Assembly: GCA_017527495.1 (NCBI GenBank)
Contig: JAFXPY010000008.1
Location: 1-39,344, forward strand
From: Paludibacteraceae bacterium
GTDB lineage: Bacteria; Bacteroidota; Bacteroidia; Bacteroidales; Paludibacteraceae
Direction: 5' to 3'
Length of the DNA: 39,344 nucleotides
A program made the position numbers and the translations under genes. Shown here in pieces: positions 15,946 through 24,700 of the stretch. Below the pieces are notes generated by a model. It did not search any database. It saw only the letters and a program-made list of their open reading frames with translations, and was not told the origin of the DNA. Each line of letters opens with the position of its first letter. The first letter of the stretch is position 1.

Positions 15946-17571
15946 ATGCATAAATCGATTAAAATATCGTTGATCATTATTGCTCTTATTGTTCTTGCAA
16001 TTAGTGCATGTATAATAGCTCTAAACTCATATTCCACACGCATTGTAAATAATGCAATCACTGAATGGCTGAAAAAAGATAAAACACCCACACAAATCAG
16101 TGTCGGACGAATACATGTTGGGTTATTAAATGGTAGAGTAAGAATTTATGACATCAATCTCATTTCCGACACCACGCTTTTAGACAGCCTCGGAAGTAAG
16201 CATAAAGCAGGAATAAAGCTCTCTATACCACAAGTGTCTGTCAATATAAACAGCATAGGTAATTTTATTCGCTATCATAATCTGTCAGTACTCAATTTCA
16301 CTATAAAAGAACCTCGTGCACAAATATTCTTTGACGACAAACATCCTGCTGATTGCTTGCCTGTTTTTCCTACTGACACAGCAAAGCAAGATACAATTTT
16401 GAATAGTCTCAATGTCGCAAAAGCAATGATAGAAAACGCAACAATTCAATTCATTTCTCTCTCCACACCTCTCCGATTGCAAATCGATAGTCTGAGTTTT
16501 GAAGCAAATAACATAGATTATAGTCTGATTGATTCTTCTTTTGCCTACAATGACTCCATTTATTCGCTTCAAATAAACCATCTTGACGCAAAATTAGACG
16601 ACGGAATAACTGAAATTGACTTGCATAACCTAATCTGCGATGCCGAAGGCTTAAAAGAAGGCTATACACACCTTTTTAACACAATTACAGACAAAAAAAT
16701 GGCAGAACTTGCCCGAGAGCCAATCAATTGGACAGACTTGACAATTAACCACTTGCATACTTCGAAATTTAATCCTATACAAAAGATTGTTTCGCAAGAC
16801 CGGACATTAGATTCTGTCTTTCTCGAAATCGAAAAAATCCATGCAATTCGCAACGAGCAATATATGCCCAAACAACCATATAACGACATACCACAATTAG
16901 GATTAATAGAAATTCAGACAATATTCTGCATTAAAAACATCATTGTTGATGTTCATAAAATTAATTTTGACTATACAGCCAACGGCAAAGAATATGGCAA
17001 GCTTCAACTTGGACATCTGAACATAGATATGCACAATCTGACCAACAAGAAAAATGCCACTTGCACAACCCATGCACATGCCATTGTTGGTCAAAAAGGA
17101 CACTTAGACATAGCGTACAACATGCATATCAACAAGGAATGTACTTTCGATTTCGAAACAAAATGGAAAAACATTGATATGAGTTTTATAAATTCTTTTG
17201 TCCGACCCTTGGCAGGCATAACATGTAAAAATCACATTGACGAACTTCACTCACGATTTTCAGGCGACAAACTCAATGCCGAAGGTGAATTTATGATGAC
17301 CTATCACAACTTGGAAATTGAAGTTCTTAAAGACGAAAAGGCACCGATTGAAGTCCTCAAAAACAATGCTGAGATTGTACAATATATAGCAAACGGACTG
17401 ATTGCTCATAGTAATCCGGAATCAGCTAATCAACAGCCCAAACAATATAAAGTCGATGGCCAGCGTAACGAGTGGCTACCCTACCCGATGTTTCTGCTTT
17501 CCCCTATTGCTAATGGTTTCATTGAAACAATTTTGCCATTCTGGAACATACACCGCGAAATTCACAACTAA
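15946..17571 (+). CDS. AsmA-like membrane-anchored periplasmic protein
   Basis: The 541-residue product has one N-terminal membrane anchor (about residues 6-27) and a long periplasmic part. The opening after the anchor (RIVNNAITEWLKKD, ISVGRIHVGLLNGRVRIYD, PQVSVNINSIGNFIRYHNL) has the short beta-strand pattern of AsmA- and DUF748-type proteins, relatives of TamB that bridge the envelope and are linked to lipid transport. The C-terminal segment is more variable and ends in a short hydrophobic stretch (YPMFLLSPIANGFIETILPF). No catalytic motif is seen. It is a single gene with its own promoter. The family call is moderate; an unrelated Bacteroidales-specific anchored protein is the alternative. 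Confidence 0.6.
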   Translation: MHKSIKISLIIIALIVLAISACIIALNSYSTRIVNNAITEWLKKDKTPTQISVGRIHVGLLNGRVRIYDINLISDTTLLDSLGSKHKAGIKLSIPQVSVNINSIGNFIRYHNLSVLNFTIKEPRAQIFFDDKHPADCLPVFPTDTAKQDTILNSLNVAKAMIENATIQFISLSTPLRLQIDSLSFEANNIDYSLIDSSFAYNDSIYSLQINHLDAKLDDGITEIDLHNLICDAEGLKEGYTHLFNTITDKKMAELAREPINWTDLTINHLHTSKFNPIQKIVSQDRTLDSVFLEIEKIHAIRNEQYMPKQPYNDIPQLGLIEIQTIFCIKNIIVDVHKINFDYTANGKEYGKLQLGHLNIDMHNLTNKKNATCTTHAHAIVGQKGHLDIAYNMHINKECTFDFETKWKNIDMSFINSFVRPLAGITCKNHIDELHSRFSGDKLNAEGEFMMTYHNLEIEVLKDEKAPIEVLKNNAEIVQYIANGLIAHSNPESANQQPKQYKVDGQRNEWLPYPMFLLSPIANGFIETILPFWNIHREIHN

Positions 17572-17659
17572 CATAGTGCAAGTGAAAAGCCCTATTCACC
17601 ATCAATAGTAAAAACTGCATTTTCAAGGATAAAAATAACTGATTTTTTGATTTATAAAA

Positions 17660-17691
17660 TTTGTATATTTTAATATTTTTTACTAATTTTG
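17660..17691 (+). promoter_or_regulatory. Housekeeping promoter for the antiporter-RND-TamB cluster
   Basis: TTTG at 17660-17663 and TAATTTTG at 17684-17691 are 20 bp apart. The start would be near 17698, which leaves a leader of about 265 nt before the antiporter ATG. This is the clearest promoter I see ahead of the run of genes ending at 31152. Confidence 0.75.
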
Positions 17692-17795
17692 CGTTGTTTT
17701 ACAAGTTGCTAATTGCTGTTTCAGTTTTCACAACCAAAAGTACTGAATCCTCAAAAGTTATGACACATACACACACACAGCGAATGTATTGTAAA

Positions 17796-17859
17796 TATTA
17801 CTATCTGCATATAAGCGGTGCGTGATTTTATATCATGTGTCGCTTATTTTATAGTAATA
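17796..17859 (+). promoter_or_regulatory. Long stem-loop in the antiporter mRNA leader
   Basis: Within the 265-nt leader, TATTACTAT (17796-17804) pairs with ATAGTAATA (17851-17859), and a 15-bp inner stem follows (17811-17825 with 17833-17847, ATAAGCG/CGCTTAT plus G-U-rich pairs, seven-base loop). A small internal loop separates the two. There is no U-tract after it, so it is not a plain terminator. It could be a regulatory or stabilising leader element. It matches no riboswitch class that I recognise. Confidence 0.55.
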
Positions 17860-17962
17860 CATGTGCGTATAAAATTAAATTTATACCCGAAAAAAAGTAG
17901 CCTATAATCAAGAAAAAAACACGCAAAGGGAAAGATAATTTAATAAAAAAAATACATATTAT

Positions 17963-19336
17963 ATGGTACATGATTTGTATATCTTAATGATTACTGCCGG
18001 CGTAGTCAGTTTACTTTTCAAATTGCTGAAACAACCGGTAGTGCTTGGTTACATTGTAGCCGGAATATTGGTAGGTCCTCATCTCTTCGGTGAAAATTTT
18101 GTTAGTCATGAAAATGTCGAGACATGGGGAAATATCGGAGTTTTGTTTGTTTTGTTTTGCATTGGACTGGAGTTTCGTCTGAAGAATCTATTTGAGAGTG
18201 GAAAAGTGGCACTTGTTGGTGCTGCAACCATCATTGGTGGTATGCTTTTGTTGGGCTTCGGGGTTGGAAAATCTGCCGAATTAAACACGATGAACTCGCT
18301 TTTCCTTGCCGCCATGCTTTGTATGTCTTCCACCACTATAGTGATGAAAGCTGTAGATGAAGCAGGATTGAGCAAAGCAAGATTTGTCAAAGGAGCAACC
18401 AGTATTCTTATTTTTGAAGATATAGTGGCTGTTGTGCTCATGGTTCTGCTCTCAAGTGTGGCTGTGAAAAACAGTTTTGAAGGTTCAGTCCTCTTAGAAA
18501 AAATAGGTGTACTCGTCGTTACACTTGTTGTATGGTTTGTTGTGGGCATATTGATTATTCCGACACTTTTCCGTTTAGTGCGCAAATATCTTAATGACGA
18601 GATATTGATTGTTCTCTCTTTAGGTTTATGTTTGGGTATGGTACTTACTGCCGAGGAAGCCGGTTTCAGCAGTGCCCTTGGTGCTTTTGTAATGGGTATG
18701 ATTCTTGCCGAGACAAAAGAGTCGCACAGAATTGAGAAACTCATGGCACCTCTCAAAAATGTCTTTGCTGCTATATTTTTCGTTTCTGTAGGTATGATGA
18801 TTAATCCGTCGTCACTTGCCGAATACTGGCCGTCAATATTGTATGTTGCAGTAGTTATCATCGTAGGTATGATTGTTTTTGGTACGTTAGGTTGCTGGTG
18901 GGGCGGCGAAACTCTGCATGATGCCATGCTCACAGGTTTCTCATTCGTACAAATTGGTGAATTCTCCTTCATCATAGCTGCATTAGGTAGCAATTTAGGT
19001 GTTACCGACCCTGTCATCTATCCTATCATTGTTGCCGCTTCAGTTCTCACAACATTCCTCACACCTTACATCATGAAAGCAGCAACACCATGCTATAATT
19101 TCATATACAACCATGTTTCACCTCGTCTGAAAGCCAAGATTGACGAGCGCGAGCAGAAAGTGGCACAAGCCGAACAAGAAGCATCCGTTGCAACAGAGAA
19201 CAATGGTCCGACCTCAGCCGACAAAGTGCGTCATGCAGTGCGCCGAACATTTGTAACCAAGCATGTCGTTGACTTGTTCTTCAAAAACATGAGTGAGAAT
19301 GACCAACCTCACGAAGAACATAAAGACAATAAATGA
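17963..19336 (+). CDS. CPA2-family cation:proton antiporter (KefB/Na_H_Exchanger type)
   Basis: The 457-residue product is highly hydrophobic with about 12-13 membrane helices and CPA2 landmarks: LKQPVVLGYIVAGILVGPH near residue 20, a long glycine-rich helix (LGAFVMGMILAETKESHRIE) and FSFVQIGEFSFIIAALG. Unlike KefB/KefC it has no C-terminal TrkA_N nucleotide-binding domain, only a charged cytosolic tail of about 75 residues. It probably exchanges K+ or Na+ for protons. It is preceded by a promoter and a structured leader, and the next gene starts 26 bp later, so it may head an operon. Confidence 0.9.
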   Translation: MVHDLYILMITAGVVSLLFKLLKQPVVLGYIVAGILVGPHLFGENFVSHENVETWGNIGVLFVLFCIGLEFRLKNLFESGKVALVGAATIIGGMLLLGFGVGKSAELNTMNSLFLAAMLCMSSTTIVMKAVDEAGLSKARFVKGATSILIFEDIVAVVLMVLLSSVAVKNSFEGSVLLEKIGVLVVTLVVWFVVGILIIPTLFRLVRKYLNDEILIVLSLGLCLGMVLTAEEAGFSSALGAFVMGMILAETKESHRIEKLMAPLKNVFAAIFFVSVGMMINPSSLAEYWPSILYVAVVIIVGMIVFGTLGCWWGGETLHDAMLTGFSFVQIGEFSFIIAALGSNLGVTDPVIYPIIVAASVLTTFLTPYIMKAATPCYNFIYNHVSPRLKAKIDEREQKVAQAEQEASVATENNGPTSADKVRHAVRRTFVTKHVVDLFFKNMSENDQPHEEHKDNK

Positions 19337-19362
19337 TTAACTTTTTAACAAACAAATAACTT

Positions 19363-20199
19363 ATGAAACGATTGTATGGACTTATTGCCATGGCAGTATT
19401 CTCTGCAACCTCTTTGATGGCACAAGACGATCATATTGGAGATGGTCTTGCGTCTGTAGCGGCTATAGCAGGTGAAACCAAGACAGTGGAAACGCCACAA
19501 GATAGTGTAAATACTCCATCAGTGTTGAACATTCCGGTATGGAAACATAAACTCTACTACGGCTACAAATTCGACATCTACTATCACACCGACTCACGTT
19601 CTACCCACAAAGACAATGGTTTGTCAATCACTCTAACGCCTGAGATCGGATGGAAACTGAGTGAAAAAATGTCTGTTGGTATGCGTTTCGGCGGTGGGTA
19701 TCAGCACATCTACGCTACTTACACTGACTATGATATTTGGACAGATACCGAAAAGACCAACGATTTACGAATCCAACAAGGTTCTTGGGAAGTGTTACCA
19801 TACGTTCGCTACCGCCTGAAAACTCTTTTTAACGACAAAGTCGAGATATGGCTTGAAGCACACTTGTATGCAGGTATGGAGTTTCCGCGTGTTACTGATG
19901 GAGAAATTAAAGGAACAGACTATGACGGACTCAGACATAGTATAATATATGGTGCTCAAGTTTGCCCTGTAATCACCTATCAGTTCAACAACAAGAGCAC
20001 ATTCCAAATTTACTTCTCCATACTCTCGCTTGGCTATAGCGGAACAACATTCTGTTATACCGACCCATACACAGGCAAACGATATAATGAGACCACCAAC
20101 GATGTCATCATCTTCTCGGGTAAATTGCGCAACCTCATTGCCAACCACTTGACACCCGGACTATATGGTCTCAGACTTGGAATACAGAAAAGTTTTTGA
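19363..20199 (+). CDS. Exported protein, probable small outer-membrane beta-barrel
   Basis: The 278-residue product has a signal peptide (residues 1-20, ending LMAQ) and a linker. From about residue 60 onward it has alternating amphipathic strands rich in Tyr (HKLYYGYKFDIYYHTD, ITLTPEIGWKLSEKMSVGMRF, WEVLPYVRYRLK) and it ends in GLRLGIQKSF. A final Phe with alternating hydrophobic residues is the usual outer-membrane barrel signal. I do not recognise a named family. It lies 26 bp after the antiporter and about 60 bp before the RND adaptor, with a purine-rich spacer between. Confidence 0.6.
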   Translation: MKRLYGLIAMAVFSATSLMAQDDHIGDGLASVAAIAGETKTVETPQDSVNTPSVLNIPVWKHKLYYGYKFDIYYHTDSRSTHKDNGLSITLTPEIGWKLSEKMSVGMRFGGGYQHIYATYTDYDIWTDTEKTNDLRIQQGSWEVLPYVRYRLKTLFNDKVEIWLEAHLYAGMEFPRVTDGEIKGTDYDGLRHSIIYGAQVCPVITYQFNNKSTFQIYFSILSLGYSGTTFCYTDPYTGKRYNETTNDVIIFSGKLRNLIANHLTPGLYGLRLGIQKSF

Positions 20200-20202
20200 T
20201 AG

Positions 20203-20244
20203 AGGCAAGAAATTAGAAGTAAGAAGTTAGAAAGATTAAACGAA
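20203..20244 (+). repeat. Purine-rich spacer resembling the array at 1-259
   Basis: This gap between two operon genes contains GAAATTAGAAGTAAGAAG, close to the A/G-rich part of the 43-bp unit at the start of the window (AGAAATAGAATTAAGAAGTA). It looks like a short relative of the same low-complexity repeat. Confidence 0.5.
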
Positions 20245-20260
20245 ATAAATAATTATAACA

Positions 20261-21346
20261 ATGAGAAAAATTCATTTCGTGCTATGCACACTATCTATTT
20301 GTATGCTCGCAGGTTGTGTTAAGATGCCCGAGGAGCAACACACCAGTTATGAAACTCTTACGCTCAGTCGCGAGACAGTAACAGCTCCGTTGAGTTGGAG
20401 TGCTGCAATTCGCGGTACAGGCGATGTGTCTATTGTCTCACGCTGCACCGGTACTTTGGATGAAATTCGTGTCAAAGATGGTCAGCACGTAAAAAAAGGC
20501 GATGTACTATTTTTGATAGATAGCCGAAGCGCACAAAACGTGTTGGAACATGCACGCGCCGATTTGCAGACAGCAATAGCTAACCGCGAGAATGCAAAGT
20601 TGGAAGCCGAGAGTAATAAAGAATTGTCTCAGAAAGGTATCATCAGCGATTATTTGCTGCAAAAAAGTCTGAATGATTTACAATCGGCAGAAGCACAAGT
20701 AGCACAAGCCAATGCAGCTGTGCGTGATGCTGAGTTGCGACTTGACTATTGCACTATCAAGAGTCCTGTTGAAGGATTGGTTGGAAATATAATTCCTCAC
20801 ATTGGCGATGTTATAACAGAAGGAACAATGCTGACACGCATTGCCGGTGTAAATGAGATGGAAGCAAGTTTCTCAATCACTGAAAGTCAGATACATGCTA
20901 TTGTGAGTGAATTGGGTTCATTGGACGAAATACTCAAAATAGCCACTCCATTTACTCTCCGTTTCAAAGACGGCAGTGAGTATAAACATAAAGGCCGCAT
21001 CACAAGTTTCTCAGGAATGGTTGACCAACAAACAGGTTCTATAACCTGCTATGTAACATTCCCCAACCCTGACGGAGAATTATTCTCAGGTATGCAGGGT
21101 TCTGTAGTACTGCCTGTTGAATGGGAAGATGTTATGCTTGTTCCGCTAACTGCTGTTGTACGCATACAAAACAAAGTGCTGATTTATAAGGTTGGTGCCG
21201 ACAGTTTAGCAACTGGTGCTATTGTAGAAATAGAGGAGCTTGGCGATGGTGAAAGAGCAGTAATCCTTTCAGGTGCTGAAGTTGGAGAAACAATTGTTGC
21301 CAAAGGAGCCGCCAATGTACATGAAAAAGATAAAGTCATTTATTAA
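20261..21346 (+). CDS. RND efflux periplasmic adaptor (membrane fusion) lipoprotein, AcrA/MexA type
   Basis: The 361-residue product has a lipobox signal (CMLAGC, Cys19). It has the split biotinyl-lipoyl domain (RCTGTLDEIRVKDGQHVKKGDVLFLID and LRLDYCTIKSPVEGLVGNI, motif-level reading), an alpha-helical hairpin between them (about 90-160, Ala- and Gln-rich coiled coil), then beta-barrel and membrane-proximal domains. It links an RND pump to an outer-membrane channel. The pump-channel fusion gene lies downstream, separated by a small four-helix-bundle gene that interrupts the usual adaptor-pump order. Confidence 0.93.
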   Translation: MRKIHFVLCTLSICMLAGCVKMPEEQHTSYETLTLSRETVTAPLSWSAAIRGTGDVSIVSRCTGTLDEIRVKDGQHVKKGDVLFLIDSRSAQNVLEHARADLQTAIANRENAKLEAESNKELSQKGIISDYLLQKSLNDLQSAEAQVAQANAAVRDAELRLDYCTIKSPVEGLVGNIIPHIGDVITEGTMLTRIAGVNEMEASFSITESQIHAIVSELGSLDEILKIATPFTLRFKDGSEYKHKGRITSFSGMVDQQTGSITCYVTFPNPDGELFSGMQGSVVLPVEWEDVMLVPLTAVVRIQNKVLIYKVGADSLATGAIVEIEELGDGERAVILSGAEVGETIVAKGAANVHEKDKVIY

Positions 21347-21362
21347 GGTGAAAGACAAAAAG

Positions 21363-21728
21363 TGAAAGGTAAAAGGACATGATCAGGGCAAAAAGCATAG
21401 ACTTTGCAGTACGAATAATAAAGTTCTACAAATATCTCTGCACTGAGAAAAAAGAATTTGTAATGAGCAAACAAATTCTCCGAAGTGGAACAAGTATCGG
21501 AGCTAATGTTAGCGAAAGTAAAAATGCTCAATCGTCTCCTGACTATCTCACTAAAATGAATATCGCACTAAAAGAAGCAGATGAAACTCAGTATTGGTTA
21601 GAACTTTTATTCAGGTCTGAGTATATAACCATAGATGAGTATCAATCGCTTAATAATGACTTAAAAGAAATTATTGCTATACTGGTTTCTATAGTAAAAA
21701 AGCTTAAAGATAAAAAGTAGACCTTTCA
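21363..21728. repeat. 8-bp inverted repeat flanking the four-helix-bundle gene
   Basis: TGAAAGGT at 21363-21370 and ACCTTTCA at 21721-21728 are inverted relative to each other and sit just outside the four-helix-bundle ORF. The left arm belongs to a purine-rich GTGAAAGGTAAAAGG tract, the right arm to a CTTTCAATTTTCAATTTT tract. Such tracts recur elsewhere in the window. Confidence 0.55.
21379..21720 (+). CDS. Four-helix-bundle protein of the 23S rRNA intervening-sequence (IVS) family
   Basis: The 113-residue product matches the family closely: AKSIDFAVRIIKFYKYL, then SKQILRSGTSIGANVSES, NIALKEADETQYWLELLF and a final charged helix. Members were first found inside intervening sequences of 23S rRNA genes and are common as stand-alone ORFs in Bacteroidetes; the molecular role is not established. 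Here it lies between the RND adaptor and pump genes, 32 bp after the first and 21 bp before the second. It is flanked by a short inverted repeat in purine/pyrimidine tracts, which suggests insertion into an existing operon. Confidence 0.85.
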   Translation: MIRAKSIDFAVRIIKFYKYLCTEKKEFVMSKQILRSGTSIGANVSESKNAQSSPDYLTKMNIALKEADETQYWLELLFRSEYITIDEYQSLNNDLKEIIAILVSIVKKLKDKK

Positions 21729-21741
21729 ATTTTCAATTTTT

Positions 21742-24700
21742 ATGAAAGGAAATATATTTGTAGATCGTAAGGTAATGGCGGTGTGTATCTCACTGCTGAT
21801 TGCCTTGGTAGGTTTTATATGTCTGAAAACACTGCCTATTGAGCAGTATCCTGACATTGCGCCTCCAACGGTGATGATCACCACTTCTTATTCCGGCGCT
21901 GACGCCAACACTGTGATGAAGTCTGTTGTAATGCCTATTGAAGAAGCTGTCAATGGCGTTGAAAACATGGCATACATGACTTCAGAAGCCAGTGCAACAG
22001 GTGAAGTGAGCATCAATGTCTTTTTCAAGCAAGGCACTGACCCCGACATGGCGGCAGTCAATGTGCAGAACCGTGTGTCGGCGGCTTTAGGTCTATTGCC
22101 GCAAGAGGTAACACGCGTGGGTGTTAAGGTGGAGAAAAGACAAAATAATATTTTGCAAATTGCAGCATTGGTGAGTCGTGATGGTAAATTCGACAACGAC
22201 TTTATTGCCAACTATATTGACATCAATGTCAAACCTCGTCTGTTGCGTGTTACCGGCGTTGGTGCCGTACAGAATTTGGGCAACACCTATTCTTTGCGTA
22301 TTTGGATGAAACCAGACGTGATGGCACGTTATGGTCTTGATCCGCAAGACATATTTGCAGCCATAGGCAATCAGAATATGGTGGCAGCAACAGGTTCGCT
22401 TGGCGAGCAAAGCGGCAACACCTATCAGTACAACTTAGAGTATAAAGGTCGTCTGCAATCTATTGAGGAATTTGAAGACATCGTTCTGCGCACATCAAAT
22501 GGCAATGTACTGCATCTGCGTGATGTGGCTGACGTGGAACTCGGTGCGTTGAGTTATAGTTTCTCGTCGCGCGTTGACGGCCAACCGGGTGTTGCATTCA
22601 TAATAAATCAAGCACCCGGGGCCAATGCGACTCAGGTCAATGCCTCTATCAATGAGATATACAACGACTTGAAAAAGACTATGCCCGCAGGGCTTGAATT
22701 TACCATTCTGCAAACAAGTGATGACTTCCTTTATGCCGCTATTCATAACGTAGTAGAGACACTCATCATCGCTATTTTGCTGGTTATTCTTGTGGTGTAT
22801 TTCTTCTTGCAGAATTTCAAGGCGACATTGATTCCTTCAATCTCTATTATCGTATCACTGTTAGGTACATTTGCAGTTGTGAAAATAGCAGGTTTTTCGC
22901 TTAACATTCTGACGCTCTTTGCATTAGTGTTGGCAATAGGTACGGTGGTGGATGATGCCATTGTGGTGGTGGAAGCCGTGATGGCGAAGATGGAATCGGG
23001 ATATACCTCAGCGTATAAAGCCACCAAAGATGCTATGAGCGAGGTGTCTGTGGCTGTCATAAGTTGTACGCTCGTATTTATGGCGGTGTTTATTCCTGTA
23101 ACATTCATGCCGGGTACAAGCGGTACATTCTTCACTCAATTCGGTATTACGATAGCAAGCTCAGTGGGTTTGAGTTGTATTTCGGCATTGACATTGTGTC
23201 CGGCACTGACAGCCGTACTTTTCCGCCCGAAAAACGAGCCGGATGAGAAACAACACAAAGGCCTCAACTACTGGGTTAAGACAGCATACGATGCTGCATA
23301 TAATGCGATTTTAGAAAAGTACAAAAACGGAGTATCTCGTTTCTTGCAGAAGCCCCGTCGTGCATGGCTATGGTTGATTGCAGCTGTTGTTGCCATGGTG
23401 TTCGCTATGCGTGCATTGCCAGCAGGGTTAGTTCCTCAAGAAGACCAAGGTGTAATCATGGTGGATGTGACGGCTCCTGCCGGTTCACCACTTGTTGAAA
23501 CTGACAAAATCATGGCACAAGTAGAAGAACATGTGCTTAGATTAGAAGAGGTCGAAAGTTACGCCAAGATTTCAGGTTTCGGACTCCTCTCAGGTACGGG
23601 TGTAAGCTATGGTACACTTGTGATTCGTCTCAAACCATGGGATGAGCGAAAAGGCATAGAACATTATATTGACATGGTTATGGCTAAGCTGTACTACTCG
23701 TGTGAAGACATCAAAGACGCACAGATAATTCCATTCCAAATGCCACAGATTCCGGGATATGGAAATAGTAATGCTATTGACTTGCAGATGGAAGACCTAC
23801 AAGGTGGCGACATGTCGAAATTCAATGATGTGGTGAATGAATTCCTTGCCGAATTGCAGAAACGCCCTGAGGTTCAAATGGCAATGTCACTCTACTCTGA
23901 GTCGTTCCCAAAATACAAAGTGGATGTCAATGCAACACAATGCGACCGCGCCGGCATATCAACAGACATCGTTCTCAACACCCTTGGTGCATATTGCGGT
24001 AGTGCATACATCAGCAATTTCAACCAATATGGTAAGGTATATCGTGTCATGGCAGGTGCGGCACCTGAGTATCGTCTCGATCCTAATTCTCTGAACAATA
24101 TCTTTGTACGAGTTGGCGACCAGATGGCTCCTATTTCACAATTTGTAACTCTCACACCGGCTGTTGGTTCGGCAACACAAAAACGCTTTAACCTCTATCA
24201 GTCAATAGCTTGTTCAGTACAACCTAATGCAGGTTATAGCGAAGGCGATGTACAAAGCGTGATTGCCGAAGTGGCAAAAGACCATCTGCCTACAGGCTAT
24301 AGTTATGAGTACGGAGGTATGAGCCGCGAGTTGGAAGAAAACAGCAAATCAAATCTGACAGGACTTATTTATCTCGTTTGTATATTGCTGATATACATGA
24401 TTCTCGCCTCACTCTACGAGTCGTTCTTTATTCCATTGGCAGTGCTTTTGTCTGTACCATTCGGACTTATGGGTTCGTTTGCCTTCTCATGGCTTTGCGG
24501 ACAACAAAACAATATCTATCTCCAAACAGGTGTGATTATGCTGATAGGTCTGTTGGCCAAAACAGCTATTCTTATCACCGAGTTTGCCGTTGAAAAACGC
24601 AAACAAGGTATGGGTATTGTTGAGGCTGCACTCGGAGCATGTGAAGATCGTCTGAGACCAATTCTCATGACCGTCGTAACAATGATTGCAGGTATGATAC

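Noticed and set aside
18106-19017. 303-codon minus-strand frame opposite the antiporter
   Set aside because: It lies wholly within the conserved CPA2 gene, has no signal or motif and reads as antisense of hydrophobic codons (Thr/Ile/Pro-rich).
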